A stretch of DNA of 64,000 nucleotides, from NCBI GenBank assembly GCA_963678705.1, contig OY783204.1, forward strand, positions 19,416,759 through 19,480,758, written 5' to 3'. Below the pieces are notes generated by a model. It did not search any database and was not told the DNA's origin. It saw only the letters and a list, made by a program, of their open reading frames with translations. The position numbers and the translations under genes are program-made. Shown in pieces: positions 35,151 through 47,550 of this stretch. The first letter of the stretch is position 1. Each line of letters opens with the position of its first letter. The DNA is from Panorpa germanica. Its lineage: Eukaryota > Arthropoda > Insecta > Mecoptera > Panorpidae.

Positions 35151-36647
35151 GATTTTATATTTCTTAAACATCAGAATGTTTAAATGAAACTCTTTCTAAA
35201 ATAGATTAAAAATATAGCAATTAACTGGTGTATCACGTTTTCGCGCTATGATAGTCCTTTGGATTTCAAGCACTTTTAATTTTTCTCTATCAATATTAAC
35301 ACAAGATAGTAGCTAGAACCAAATTTGAGATAGTCATTCAAAATTTGAAGAAATGTAGGACACAGTCACTTTAAGGTAAAGCACATTGTCTATATGATTT
35401 CAGTAAAACATTTCTAAGTGAAGTTTCAGTAAACATAAGAAATCTTCTGTAGTAGCATCAACTTTTTCGTCACTAGAATTCTGAAAGTTGATGTGGTTTC
35501 TCAATTTGTCGCCCTTGACAGTATTTCTTATAAAGGATTGTGAAAAAACTTTTCCATAGCAAAATTTAAATATTTGAATAAATATGAAACGGAATGAAGT
35601 TTAAACTGATTATAGCCCTCTCCCCTCCTCCCTCCTTCCTCCTCACATTTACCACCTTGCAGTAAGTTTAGAGCACATTGTATTCGAAACTATATTGTAA
35701 GATAATCTAAATATAAAAATTGTCTTGTCAATCTATCTAGTTAACTGTACTTAGCAATTTGGCCCCTTTAGAATGTAGATTGTACACATCTGCTACTAAC
35801 TGTATCATCGTATAATGCGAGATAGTTGTTACACTTTATTTTATTTTATTGAACCATCAGAAGGCCGCGGTCGGCTTATGGAATTCACTCTTATTTTACT
35901 TCCTATATATTTTTTTTCAATAAATTATAAAGGAAAAAAATACATTTTCTAACTATAACAAGAAAAAAAAGAATAAAATCGAACGAAACCGGTTTTAACT
36001 TGCCTTCACTTTTAATGAGTTTTAATGCAGAACAAAATATGATGTTTTTTTCTTATATATTTGCATACGGAATATTTAACATGACAGTTAACTTTGAGGT
36101 TATGTGGGACCTTTAGAAATGTTGACATGTTATTTTTTGATATTGATGTGTTTTAGTTGTTACAAGTAAATGCCTATATGAATAATGACGTCACATTAAA
36201 TTCTACAATGTCCATTCCATGGTCAACACCAGTTAGTTATGTATAATTTTTAAATTTAAGTTTTAATAGGTTTTTAGCCTGCAGCTAGTTTCATAGCGTA
36301 ACGCATACTACACGTGATATATATTATGATAACCTATAAATTTCATTTAATATATTGCATCAGTATAATTTGTGTGAATGTGTTAAACCACTCGCAAACG
36401 TATTATATAATAGGCGTAGCATATAATATGTAATCCGCATAAAAATAGTCACTCCCAGAGATCTATCCTAGATCCTGTATCTATATCTAACCTAGATCTT
36501 ATTGATTGTGATATTATCGATTGTAATATAAAAAATATGTCTTTTATTTACATTTTTGTTAAATTTTCTGCTGTATATTTATTTATTTCAACTTTATTTA
36601 TTTTTCTATATTTAAAATATTCTTCTATTTATTCAAATGCGACATAG
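35151..36647. other. Gene-free AT-rich stretch
   Basis: A minus-strand reading near 35220-35320 (VNIDREKLKVLEIQRTIIAR) is open and coding-like but unplaced; it may be more of the LINE. Nothing else recognised. Confidence 0.4.
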
Positions 36648-36790
36648 TGGGCGAGAGCATTGAGGCTGATTGTTATATTGTCTGGGTTTAGTTGTGATAA
36701 AATGATTATGTACATTTACGTACATATTATGTATATACATAATCATAAACTTAGTAGGCAGCGGTGTGGTCCATATATTCATATTATCAG
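36648..36790 (+). mobile_element. tRNA-derived SINE, copy 4 (diverged head)
   Basis: GGGCGAGAGCATTGAGGC head, TTGTCTGGGTTTAGTTGTG, the palindromic ATTATGTACATTTACGTACA region, and GGCAGCGGTGTGGTCCATAT match the SINE family. The B box is not recognisable. Confidence 0.65.
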
Positions 36791-37032
36791 AAATAATTCA
36801 ACGATAAATAAATTTACAGTAGTATATTTTTATTTCTGCTTATAACTCTTTTATTATAAAAGTTAGAACAAAAAGTTATAAATAAGACTTATAGATAATG
36901 TTATTATCTACAAAAATGTAGTTTAGAACATTTCTGTCAGTGCTAGTTTTCAAGATAAACAAAAAAGAATCTAATTACAATTATTTTCAAGAAAATTTAA
37001 ATTTGAATTCAGTTTTGATACTTTTATAAGAA

Positions 37033-37642
37033 CCTAATATATAAAATTCTCGTGTCGCGGTGTTTGTTCCCAAACTCCTTCGAAACGGCGGAACCGATTT
37101 TGATAAAATTTTGTGTGCTTATCGGGTAGGTCTGAGAATCGGCCAACATCTATTTTTCATACCACTAAATATTAAGGGTGGTCCACCCCAAAATTTTATT
37201 TTTTATTTTTTGGACAAAATTATTTGTTTTTATTCTTTCATGATTCAGCATTGAAAAATACATTTAATTCTAAATTTTCACCCTTATACGTTCAACCCCT
37301 GATCTTTAATCGCGATTTTTATATTATTCTGTTCCATCCACAGATTCACAAGATGACAATCGAATATAATATTTGTAGTATACTATAATTTTCATGTATA
37401 GTTCTATCAACCAATCAGTTATCCGCCCAGGTGTCTCCCGTTGTCACTTTTCAAACATGGAGTAGGGGTGAGAACGATTAAATAAAGTATACTTTAATTG
37501 TCTACAACGCTTCATTGCTCTTTGAATTATAATGACCTCCCCACACACTTATATTGTTAGCTATTTTTAAAAATATTTCTTAAAAAAAAATATTTCCAAG
37601 AAATAACGTATATGGCAAAACAACGTTTGCCGGGTCGGCTAG
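37033..37642 (+). mobile_element. Non-autonomous Helitron (610 bp)
   Basis: The start TATATAAAATTCTCGTGTCG followed by TTCCCAAACTCCTTCGAAAC, and the end AACAACGTTTGCCGGGTCGG then CTAG|T, are the well-known termini of a widespread insect Helitron type. The 3' end carries a GCCG-GGT-CGGC hairpin right before CTAG and is followed by T, as expected for A/T target insertion. No Rep/helicase is encoded. The exact 5' base is uncertain because the expected initial TC is not evident. Confidence 0.75.
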
Positions 37643-37644
37643 TA

Positions 37645-37965
37645 CTATATATTGATGAAGTTGATATAAGGACCTTAAATGACCAATTATTTCTTAATAA
37701 ATTGCAATATTATAGAAGATATTAACAATTGAAATTATAGTCATTTTTAACCTTTTAATCATTATATGGATACAAAGTTATAAAAAAATAATTCTGCGTG
37801 TGATGTCACATCCGATGATTTGCAGACATCAAAAACAGATACGACTTTGAGTGTGTGTCATGATTACTCATTACTTCTGTGACGTGATACGCAGAGTTAA
37901 CAAAAACTGTACAACAGAAACCAAACTGTAATTTTAAATAGTTTAACCTCCATCAGATTTTCTTT
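37645..37965 (-). mobile_element. Family 1 fragment abutting the Helitron
   Basis: TATATATTGATGAAGTTG, AATTATTTCTTAATAA and GTGATGTCACATCCGATG follow the Family 1 tail in reverse. It starts immediately after the Helitron end, and its terminal 40 or so bases are missing. Confidence 0.6.
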
Positions 37966-38397
37966 TGCTTAATAATTAATTTTGATTTTTGGTCTTTATT
38001 TAGAAAAAATAAAAGGTCCTTTTTTATGTCAGAAAGATACTAGTTTTTATCCCATTCCTGAATCGGCATAATGTGAGCAAGTTTTTAAAGTGATATGTTT
38101 ATTTCGTGTCTAGCATTTTTTTTCACGGCAGCTGGTCAAAGAGGAAGTTAATGTTTTTGCTGAGGATTTAAATCAAGATTAAACCAGCATTAGTTATCAA
38201 CAAAATAACGCTTGTGTCGTCTTAAGTAACTTAACTACGCTTGTGTCGTGATAAAAACTAATAGAGATATCTATCCAAGAAAACGCTAATACTAACAATT
38301 TAAAAAAAACTTTAATCTGATGATATCTCGAAAACCATGCGACTTTTATTAAGATCATGTTAGGCTTATTCAATGCGTTTGAGGCAGGCTACTTCTG

Positions 38398-38633
38398 CCC
38401 AGTAAACATTTTGGAGTCACTTTGCCATCGTATAAATTTTTAGTCATGAAAGAGTTCATTTATACTTCAGTTTCTCACAGTTGTTCAAATGAAATGTCTA
38501 TTTTATCGGCTACAAATTAAATCACTCCACCTGTCGGAATACAAATGAAGATAAAGTTGATGCGGGCTGTAATTGAAGTGAAATAATGATAGAAACGTTA
38601 CAAAAAGGGACACTTCACCAAATTGTTTTCTGG
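38398..38633. mobile_element. 236-bp MITE related to 21101-21968
   Basis: CCCAGTAAACATTTTGGAGT at the left; CACCAAATTGTTTTCTGG, its diverged inverse, at the right. No ORF. Confidence 0.6.
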
Positions 38634-39690
38634 ATGCTGTCACGTTAACATGCTACTTTTAAGACACCTTGTATATATTTTAAGTGTAGCAATAAACTTG
38701 CATTTAAAGTAAAATTTATTATTTGTTTCGTAACAAGTAACAACGTAGCGACCAGCTGTCGAAATATGAACATTACATACAGTTATTTACTCTTTAAGAG
38801 TGTTGGTTGGTTTGTTGGCAACGCCTGCGGTGGTCGAGAAATAATGATAATATAAATGTTTAAACATGTAGAGGCAAACGTGGACTTATTACCTGGCAGC
38901 GGCATTATTCAATTCACTGTCCATGTCCAGTAATTAATAAAGCGGTTTAAACTAAAATAATATTTATGGAGATAGATTAATTTTCAACACCCACATGAAA
39001 TCTACAATGATATTATAATTATTATGTTGTTTGCATTACTGTGAAAGTTATTCTCTTTCTAATAAATATTACACTATTTATATATTTTTTTAAATTAGTG
39101 TAAAAGAGATGCATGAAAGTAAAACGTTATTTACTGCTTACAGCTGGTTCGTGCAACACATAATCTTTTATATTATGAATGAAATGAACAAATAAAAATA
39201 AACATTGATGCTTTACAAGCTAAATTGATTAAGTACAAATATAATAGTGTTAGCACTCAGCATTAGAAATAGGCCGATATTAAATAAATTAAATAAAAAA
39301 AGAAAAAACAAAATTATTTATATTACTTATTAATATTAATAAAGAAATTTAAATTTTAAATACCTATATCTCCGTCAAGTCTTGGTTATTTAAAAAAATA
39401 AAAACTGTAATATACATTTATAAACCTAACCTCTAACCATCCATATGAAACCCATTGTATCTAGTCGTAATTTACTTAAAAGATAGGCCTATTTCAAAGA
39501 TACGTGCTCTTGTTGTGGTTCAATGAATTGGGTTAAATGCTATACAAATCTTATTCGTTCGAACAACCTGTTTAATACGTTATGCCTTCCATTAAAACTG
39601 AGAACAAAATACCGAGTCCACCAGTTCAGAAATATTATTTTATTTCTCAGTTACAGATCGTGGACATGAACGGGATATACAGATTTCTTA

Positions 39691-40074
39691 TGCCGATTTC
39701 ACACCAGAGAGATAGTTCAATAAAACACGAACAAAAACTTGTTTTTTTGAACAAAAACACCAATGTTTACACCAAAGAGACAGTTCTTAAAACATTTTTG
39801 TCTTTTGTTGCTGTTTTAGTAAACATTCCTATCTGCAGTCGGTAAGATGAAAGGAAAACAACTTGGTTTGAACACGAAGTTTTGTTTTTTGTGAACATTT
39901 GCGCTTGTCAGTTGTTTATCATATTTATATTTTTCACACAGGACACACAGGAAAACACTAAAAACAAAACCTGTTTTCGAAAAACAGAACTATTTTAAAA
40001 TAAAATAAAACATGATTTTGTTTTGTTTTTTGACAACAAAACTGTTTTCAAATCTGTCCGTCTGGTGTGAAACC
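39691..40074 (+). mobile_element. Inverted-repeat element, copy 2 (shorter relative of 10786-11250)
   Basis: TGCCGATTTCACACCAGAGA at the left and CTGGTGTGAAACC at the right. The interior matches the other copy in opposite orientation (CAATAAAACACGAACAAAA ... GTTTTCGAAAAACAGAAC). The 87-codon ORF at 39582-39845 is a frame through the repeat. Confidence 0.7.
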
Positions 40075-40530
40075 CTAGTTCAAGTGCGTCAGTTGCACCT
40101 GTACACACTTAGATAAACATAAAATTTGATTTATTTTGATTTATGTTTATATTTTATTATCGAAAGGCTTATTAAGAGAAAGTTCATATAATTAATAACA
40201 TAGTTCCGAAATATCAGCCACAGGCACATCGCACACCGCCACACACCACAGAAACGCCACACGCCGAAATTCGAGCATAATACAAACAACTAATGATACT
40301 TTTTTTTTTTAATTTAATGACATAACCTTACTTATTGTTTCTTTTGAATGTTTTACTTAGTATAAAAATATGTAATATCATTTTAGGTTATTAAAACTAT
40401 GAACTAATCAAATTTTGTTGTATAATAGAAATTTGGAAAGCAAGCACCTGCTTATATAAATAATTACGTGCTTTGTTGTTTAGGTATGATTAGGTTAGAC
40501 ATGTTATAAGTAATGTGACAAAATTAAATG

Positions 40531-41269
40531 TAGTAGATCCTTCTTTAACGCGGTTAATTTTCACGCGTAGGGGTTATATAGAGTCAGGAGGCCCAAAAAA
40601 GACTTTTCAAGAACTTTTCATGAGAACACTTTTAAATTTATTAATGCAAAAATTTGTACACATATTACGGTAACTCTTAACTGTATTTAACAATTTTTGT
40701 ATTTCTAAAAATAATAATTTTGAAAGCTGCTATTGCTGATCTCCGGGAGCTCCTCTCAAAAGAGGCATCTTTCAGTGACCACGATATCTCTGTGCTGGAT
40801 CATCTAAAATCAAAAAACCAAACGGATTGCATTAAAGTAATGTATAAACTTGTAATTAATCGAAGGAATAAGCAAAATAATTTTTTTTGACAAAATGGCG
40901 GCTTTTTAAAAGAAAATCGGTTTTTGACTAAAATTTTGACCTTAAATTGTTTATAAAAAAAATATATTTATCGGTGAGAAAAAACCTTTGAATAATTACT
41001 AAAAAATATATTTAAGAAGCTTGTGTTAAAATTTGAGACTGATCGGTTCAGGCGTTTCCGAGAAATCTTGGTCAACGAAAATCATGAGAAATCTTGAAAA
41101 AACTTGTAAAGAAATTTTTTTTTAACTTATATAACTTTGAAAATAATCGCCGGATTTATTTCAAATTTCCGATGTGTGTACTTAAATATATGTACAATAC
41201 GAAAATGAAATTAAAAATGGATTTTTTGGAAATTCTAACTTTATATAACCCCTTAAAGAACGTCTACTA
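40531..41269. mobile_element. 739-bp element with TAGTAGA inverted termini
   Basis: TAGTAGATCCTTCTTTAA, then GGGGTTATATAGAGT at the left; the right end read inward is TAGTAGACGTTCTTTAA, then GGGGTTATATAAAGT. The left arm has an extra 20 or so bases between the two blocks. Half of the interior recurs inverted at 6820-7010. Superfamily unknown. Confidence 0.65.
40681..40890 (+). CDS. Unrecognised coding-like fragment inside the 40.5-41.3 kb element
   Basis: The frame opens after TAA at 40678 and stops at TGA 40888-40890 with no ATG at its start. The part from 40723 (KAAIADLRELLSKEASFSDH, then DISVLDHLKSKNQTDCIKVM, then YKLVINRRNK) is amphipathic, uses noticeably more GC-rich codons than its surroundings, and reads like real protein rather than AT-rich noise. 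I do not recognise the family. It may be a relic of a transposase or a captured host exon. No acceptor or donor sites are obvious. Confidence 0.35.
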   Translation: MYLTIFVFLKIIILKAAIADLRELLSKEASFSDHDISVLDHLKSKNQTDCIKVMYKLVINRRNKQNNFF

Positions 41270-43151
41270 TAAAATCTAAATTCAACTTCTCTAAGACAGA
41301 ACTTATATCATTTAAAGTGAAATTAAACAAAAATTCTTGATAAAATATCTAAATTAACATAAATAAACTAATCAGGCAACTTTCATATCATTTTATATCA
41401 CATAATTCCTTATTATAATACATTTGGTCAGTATCTTGTATTCGGATACGTCATAATCAATTAAATAAATTAAAATAACTCACGTTTTTAGTTAAATGAA
41501 TAACTTAGTATTAGTATTGGTATTGATTTACTGTTCGTGAAAGACAATCAGAATCCTGCTGCAGGCATTAGAGTCGCCTGTGGTGTTTACATTATATAAT
41601 TAGCAGTATATTTTGTTCAATGTTGTAAATGACAGCGACTGGTAAATTCCCAGTGATTGTTTACAGTTGTTATACAGAGTTCACTTTTGCTTTCAATAAC
41701 AACCGAAAGGCTAAAAAAAATTACTTTGCTCTCCACATGACAGTTATGTATCGTACACACTGGCAAGACTTAAACATGCGACATACAACATTTGTTGTAA
41801 GAAGTTGTACAACACGTCCACACTAGTGCGACATACAACTTAATACGTCGATAGCTTTTATATTTCGAACGATCTATTTATATGAAAAAAATATGTTCAG
41901 AAAAGAAAACCTTAGTTCTATAACAATAGACACCAGCGAATACAGCGGTACCTTCTTTCTTATGAATTAATTTATAAATTCATTTCATTTGTCCATTTAA
42001 ACACCATTTTAAATTATTTTTATTTATTTACTAAATAAATCCAAAAAAAACACACACTGAAATGTATACCCTTTTGCTCAAGATCATATTCAAAATCTCA
42101 GTTCTTTTAGAAGTACCGTCGAAGGATTGAAACTTTTTCAAGCGAGCAAATATGCATACGTTCTTAACTGTGATCTTACTCTAATAAATACGTACCACTT
42201 GCATAATTTTTTCTGCTTTATGTATCTGCTATAAATATGTTACATTTGTATTTTCTGGGTTATACAAAGTTTTATCAGGTTAATATAAGAAAGAGCAAAC
42301 TTTCTCATGAAATTCCGCATCTCTGTTGTTAATAAAATATATTTATTGTAAATTATATGGCTGTCAGTATCTGTCTTTATGTTCTTATTTCGTTTTCCGA
42401 TAATTTTATTCGATTGTAATTAAATCTTTTGTCATCTGTTATTAACATCATAGAAAATTATTGAAGATAGTCATCCAGGGTATGTTTTAATGTGCAATTC
42501 TAAGATTCTCACATTTTACAACATAATTTTTATTTTATTAACATAATATATTGTTTCAAAAATTAGTACAACTCCGTAGAAAATAAAGTAAAAAATAGGA
42601 TATTTTTTCTATAATTTTTAATAATAACGTTAAAGGACTACGAAATTCTTCGATATTTCGGATACTAAAAATGATAATTAAGATTACCGATTTCAAGTAT
42701 AGTTATTCATTCAAATAGTGATCATGTAGGATAAAGTATAATTTTAAAAGTTAAACTGGATAAAACAAACTGGTTTCCTTGGACTCTTGCGAATATTTAC
42801 CGTCCGTTTGGTTGGCCAACGCTAACCCGATAAGTTTTTACTAAAATGTATACGTAGTCGTGTAAAATCTAAAGCAGCTGGAGCATTCTTTTGATTAAGT
42901 TTATTTTGAAGTGCACCATAGCCATTTAAATACGTATATGTGAATTCAACATATTCCATATGGTGGCCGAAAGCAGATGTGTTTTTAATTAAGAATATAT
43001 GTTATTGTTTGCTGTTCTTGATATCAATTGTTATAACCTATGTTTATCAGTATACTGTTGACATTTTATTTTTATATATTTATTTTCTTATTTGCCTTGA
43101 CTTTCTTTCGTCATAACCACCATCGAACATTTTTTATACATTTTTTATAAT
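41270..43151. other. Gene-free AT-rich stretch
   Basis: Only short ORFs without domain signature; no shared repeat noted. Confidence 0.5.
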
Positions 43152-43502
43152 TTATAATTCAATTTTACAAATTTCTAAATATTTCAATAATTCACTAATT
43201 AATTTTGAATCACTTAACAAAAATTTAGTATTAACAGGAAAAGTTTTAATCACATCTAATATATCATTATTGAATTTTGATCTTTCTAAACTATAATTTA
43301 TGCATTCAAATATAATATGATCCGAAGTTTCTTCTTCATCACATTGACATCTATCGTCAGATTTAATATTAATTTTGTACAGGTGAGCTGAAGTTTTGCA
43401 ATGATTACTTTTGATTTTGATTATAGTTGATATAATTTTGCGGGACTCATTTCTAAACCACCTCTTCTTACTTAAATTTTGGATGTAACATAAGTTGATA
43501 TT
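43152..43502 (-). pseudogene. Non-LTR retrotransposon ORF2 C-terminus, open frame of 116 codons
   Basis: The minus strand is open from 43502 to TAA at 43152-43154. In order: LSKKRWFRNESRKIISTIIK, IKSNHCKTSAHLYKINI, then a zinc knuckle CQCDEEETSDHIIFEC (C-X-C-X7-H-X4-C), then ERSKFNNDILDVIKTFPVNT and the C-terminus KYLEICKIEL. The W-F then R-KS-H---AHLYKI pattern followed by a CCHC-type knuckle is the end of ORF2 in insect LINEs with a terminal RNase H/knuckle region. It has no start codon, as expected for a 5'-truncated insertion. A/T-rich sequence following the stop may be the old 3' UTR. The uninterrupted frame suggests it is younger than the copy at 34952. Confidence 0.8.
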
Positions 43503-43646
43503 TTAATCACGTATTCTTTGGAGTTGCCCAATTATTTTAATCATTGAAAAGACAATTCGGTTAAATCCAACAAATAAATTCGGACAATTAATGTTTTTGA
43601 ATACATTGGACAATATAATCCTATTCAAAAGTTATAAAAATAAGTA

Positions 43647-43822
43647 TAGTTCAAATTACGAGATTTCGGTGGCAACTGATACTTAAAAGAGCCGTATAAA
43701 TCTATGATACGATAATGAATTTTATCTTATTCATTCCTATATACTATGGAAAAATAAGTGAGTCTGTGCTTTTTCGTTGTATCAGCAGTTTATACGGCAC
43801 AACTTGATTTAAGTAAACTATT
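43647..43822. mobile_element. Family 2 MITE, inverted interior, damaged right end
   Basis: The left TIR TAGTTCAAATTACGAGAT follows TA (43645-43646). The interior (ATACTATGGAAAAATAAGTG, CAGTTTATACGGCACAACTT) is in reverse orientation relative to the copy at 25310. Most of the right TIR is deleted (TTTAAGTAAACTATTTA). Confidence 0.7.
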
Positions 43823-45081
43823 TAATGTCTATAAAAAATATTACTTATTTCTTTAAACATTATAGATATTAGAACTATAAAAAATTGGCCTAAACGATTT
43901 GACTTCTGAGCGACTTATTATACCTTACGAACATAAACACACTTATATTATAATAATAAATTATAAGCAAAATAAAATAAAATCTAATAATGGCAAGTAT
44001 CTCGTTTATGGAGTAAGAAAATCTTTTTTCAACATTGGTTGCAGCACAGGCACTCTAATAAAGTCCCTGCCTCATCTGCTGCAAGGAAGTTGCCGCAAGA
44101 TACTTTTTATTCATAAATTTATTATATCTTGATGAATGTATATTTTTATTATTTAGAGAAATGCTACAGAATCATTTTATGACGAGAAATCTTCTGCATA
44201 AAAGAAATCATTAGTGAAGGTTATTAATTTAGAATAATGATTTAGTTTATAAGGTGAGATGTCAAAAGTGTCAATCAAATTTTTAGAATTAAAAGATTAT
44301 TTACAAAAAAATTGGGCCAGGTTCAGAAATTCTTTTATTTAAATAAATATATTAATTAAAATGTTAACATGTTTATGAAAGTAAATGTTTGTTTTACTCT
44401 CTAAATATGACCGTTAAGGACGTTGTCTTGCTATGGCCTTATCCATGGAATGTGTATACATTTTGGCACAATTATAAAGAATATTATTATCTAATTATCT
44501 TAAAAATTAAAAGTCGGTTAATCTTTTCAAAGTCAAGATAAATTTAATCAAACATTTTTTAATTAATTCATTCATTTTTTGGTGGACTGGTATAAGTGGT
44601 CATAAAATGTAAAACCATGTAAACATATTGACCAAATCTTAGTGACCTCTTCGTTTAAGAAATAAATTGTATCTGTTTTTGTTGTAGACCTGTAGTTCAA
44701 AAAAATACCTTTTCTGAATTTGGTTAACTTGAGGTTTAGTAAGTGAAACAGCTCTGAATTTTATTTTGACGCACTTATATTACACATACAATTAAATAAT
44801 AAAGTATATATAGTACAAAATATGGTTGTTCTTAATTATATTTACTTTGCCTCAATTTTATTGTTTTGGCTGTTGATGTTTTGCGAACTGTATTAAGAGA
44901 GATTTGAACCGGCAACAGAACGATCAAACCCTGTGATTATGAAACAAACAAAAAAACAAATCGAACTAAATTGAACAATATTACATAAAGGAATGAACAA
45001 ATAATCATAGTATACTATATAATATTTAATAATATTTCAGTTTAATACAAAAAATACAAAATATATTTTGTTTTGCCAGTA
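43823..45081. other. Gene-free AT-rich stretch
   Basis: No gene recognised. At 44909-44921 the reverse strand holds a lone B-box-like CCGGTTCAAATCT without an A box. Confidence 0.45.
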
Positions 45082-45285
45082 TCCATTCACAATCGCCTTC
45101 CAACGAAATGAATTGTACCCATTCACAATCGCATTCCAATAAAAGCAATTGTATCCTGCCACAATTGTCTTTAGACGAACTCAATTATTTTCACTCACAA
45201 TTACCTTTTAGCGAACTTAATTGTATCTAGTCACGATTGTCTTTCAGCGAAATAAATGTATCCAATCACAATTGCCTTCAATGGT
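45082..45285. repeat. Degenerate minisatellite, about six 34-39-bp units
   Basis: Units follow the pattern TATCCANTCACAATTGCCTT then CNACGAANTNAATTG. They are diverged but in register. Isolated unit-like motifs appear near 2.55, 4.75 and 39.45 kb, each near a TAGATACAATT phrase. Confidence 0.75.
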
Positions 45286-47379
45286 AGGTAGACCTATTTC
45301 AAAGGTAGGCCTGTGGCAAGTGCGCCATATACGTCATGTTTAAGTTAATACGGTCCTGTTTGCAATGAGAGTGAAAGAGAGACAACTACATTTTACGTGC
45401 AGTTACGCCAGTTTCAATAAATCAATAAATTATCTAATAATAGTGTGATATTTCTTGCGTATATATATTTTTAAGACTTTTATTATTTGCCAACGCAAAT
45501 TTTAAACACGTTATTTAAATAAGACAATTTAAAATTAAATATTTTATTAACAATGGACATGTCTTGCATATGGATCATATTTCACATTCTGTAAAAGAAA
45601 ATCTAATCGATTTAAAAAAACAGGGTCACTTAATGTCCGATTTGACCTGGAATCAATCATAAACCAAAATAGAGAATTTGTTTTATAATAATCTTATAAA
45701 TCATGTAACGATAATGACTCTGCGTTTCATTTTTCAACTTCAACTTCAACTTTGTTGTGTTGGTAATTGGTATAGTACATCTTTATGAGCAAGGCACACT
45801 TCACACCTATACACAAATACACACAACACATAAATATGTACACAAAATATACACGTGAAAAAATATTAGTACAAATTCTTTCTTCATATTTTATGACACA
45901 CTTTTTATAATTGCAAGAATTAAATTAAAATAAAAAATCAGTAATATTATTTTGAAATCTATAATTACAGTTATGTATTATATTTGAAATGATTTCTTTA
46001 AAATTATTACATTTCTTGTAGATTAAATTTATAAGAAAATATTGATCTAGTCTCTGATGGTAATAGCTCTGCATAATGTCCTCGCTAGGCCTGGGTGGAA
46101 GTCATAGCAATGTACTGGAAGTATTCGTAGGACCAAATAGCCAAATATTAACTGCCTTGTGAATATAAGATGCAAATCGGAAGAAGATTTATTGAAACGC
46201 ATGTTTATAAAAATATATCAAAATAAATCACAAACAATTAAATACACAAACTGTACACATATACTCCAGAGATATACTCATGTCAAATCATGTAAAATAG
46301 TCATATTTTTAGATTATAATACGGCGTCAAAATGGTTGTTCGGGTTGAAAGAGATAAAAGTATATCTATTTCGTGTTTCTTCTCTTACCTCTCAGGACGG
46401 CCCTCAAAAAGGATCGAATGATTTGCTCACAGTTGACATTGTGCACCTGATCTAGTTTGTCATCACATCACATTGTACGTCTCGTAGCAGATCTCGATTT
46501 GGGACGACTATGTTTCTAAAATAAATTTAAATAATTATAGTAATTGGTAATAATGATTAATGCATTAGTATCTAGAAATGAGCACAAGCCACTTAAACAA
46601 CTTAATCTGGCTTTTATTACCGCTAATAATCGTAAAACAACCTGGCGCTGAACGAATAATGTGACTAAAATATTATTGACATCCTGTTTTGCAAGAATCT
46701 GTGTTTTTTAAGTTTTATTTGAATAGAGCTGTTATTTGCAGTGTGTACTACCGCCTGTTCAATTCATTCTAAAGTAAACATGAATAGTAATTGCATTAAA
46801 TTCCGTTAGACACGATTTCAGCGTCGTTTATAGCCGGCACGGCACCGGGGGACTGTGAAGTGAAAGGAATTCCCCGTTTCCTATTCCCGGTTTAATATTT
46901 TCATTGTAGATCACGAAGTTTTCTCTGAAAAATATGCCTGTCATAGTTAACTTTAAATATAAATTGTAAATATCCTAGCCGGAGCTTGTGATTCATAACT
47001 ATAACTATTTCAAGTAGTTGTTCACTGACAGTCTGACTCAAAAGTACAGCTTATTGTTCCCAGTTGAAACTCCCACACAACCAAATAGCATCAATACGTA
47101 TTTGTACACTCGCATCCATAGTAATAGAGATATGATCGTGGTAACAACGCCCAGTGTTACTGCACAACTTGTTTGCGTTCAGTAGAACATCGTGTTTCAT
47201 TGCGCGCTTATTTGGTAACAATTTAAAAGCGCTGTTGCCACATCTCTTGAGTTAATTCAAAAATTAACAATTTAAATAATAATCAATAATTTTTTATCAA
47301 GATTTTTATAATGTATCAAACTTTCATAAAGTTGGTTGGTTGAAATTAAACAAAAAAATTCTCATAAAAATTTGTGAAC
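45286..47379. other. Gene-free stretch
   Basis: A modestly GC-richer patch lies at 46820-46890 (AGCCGGCACGGCACCGGG), with no gene recognised. Other ORFs have no domain signature. Confidence 0.5.
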
Positions 47380-47466
47380 TCATTTTTTTGGGGTCGTTTT
47401 ATAAATTTTTCATTGAAATAAATGTTAATATGTATATTGACGTTTTTATTTTTATAAAAATCAAAT

Positions 47467-47550
<84 letters not shown>

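Noticed and set aside
43379..43390. AG/GTGAG fusion in TTTTGTACAGGTGAGC as a third ratchet point
   Set aside because: It lies within a LINE coding frame on the opposite strand and has a poor pyrimidine run.
44900..44930. Reverse-strand CCGGTTCAAATCT as a tRNA B box
   Set aside because: No A box at the right distance and no cloverleaf.
45082..45285. CRISPR-like array
   Set aside because: Units are contiguous and diverged with no unique spacers, in eukaryotic DNA.
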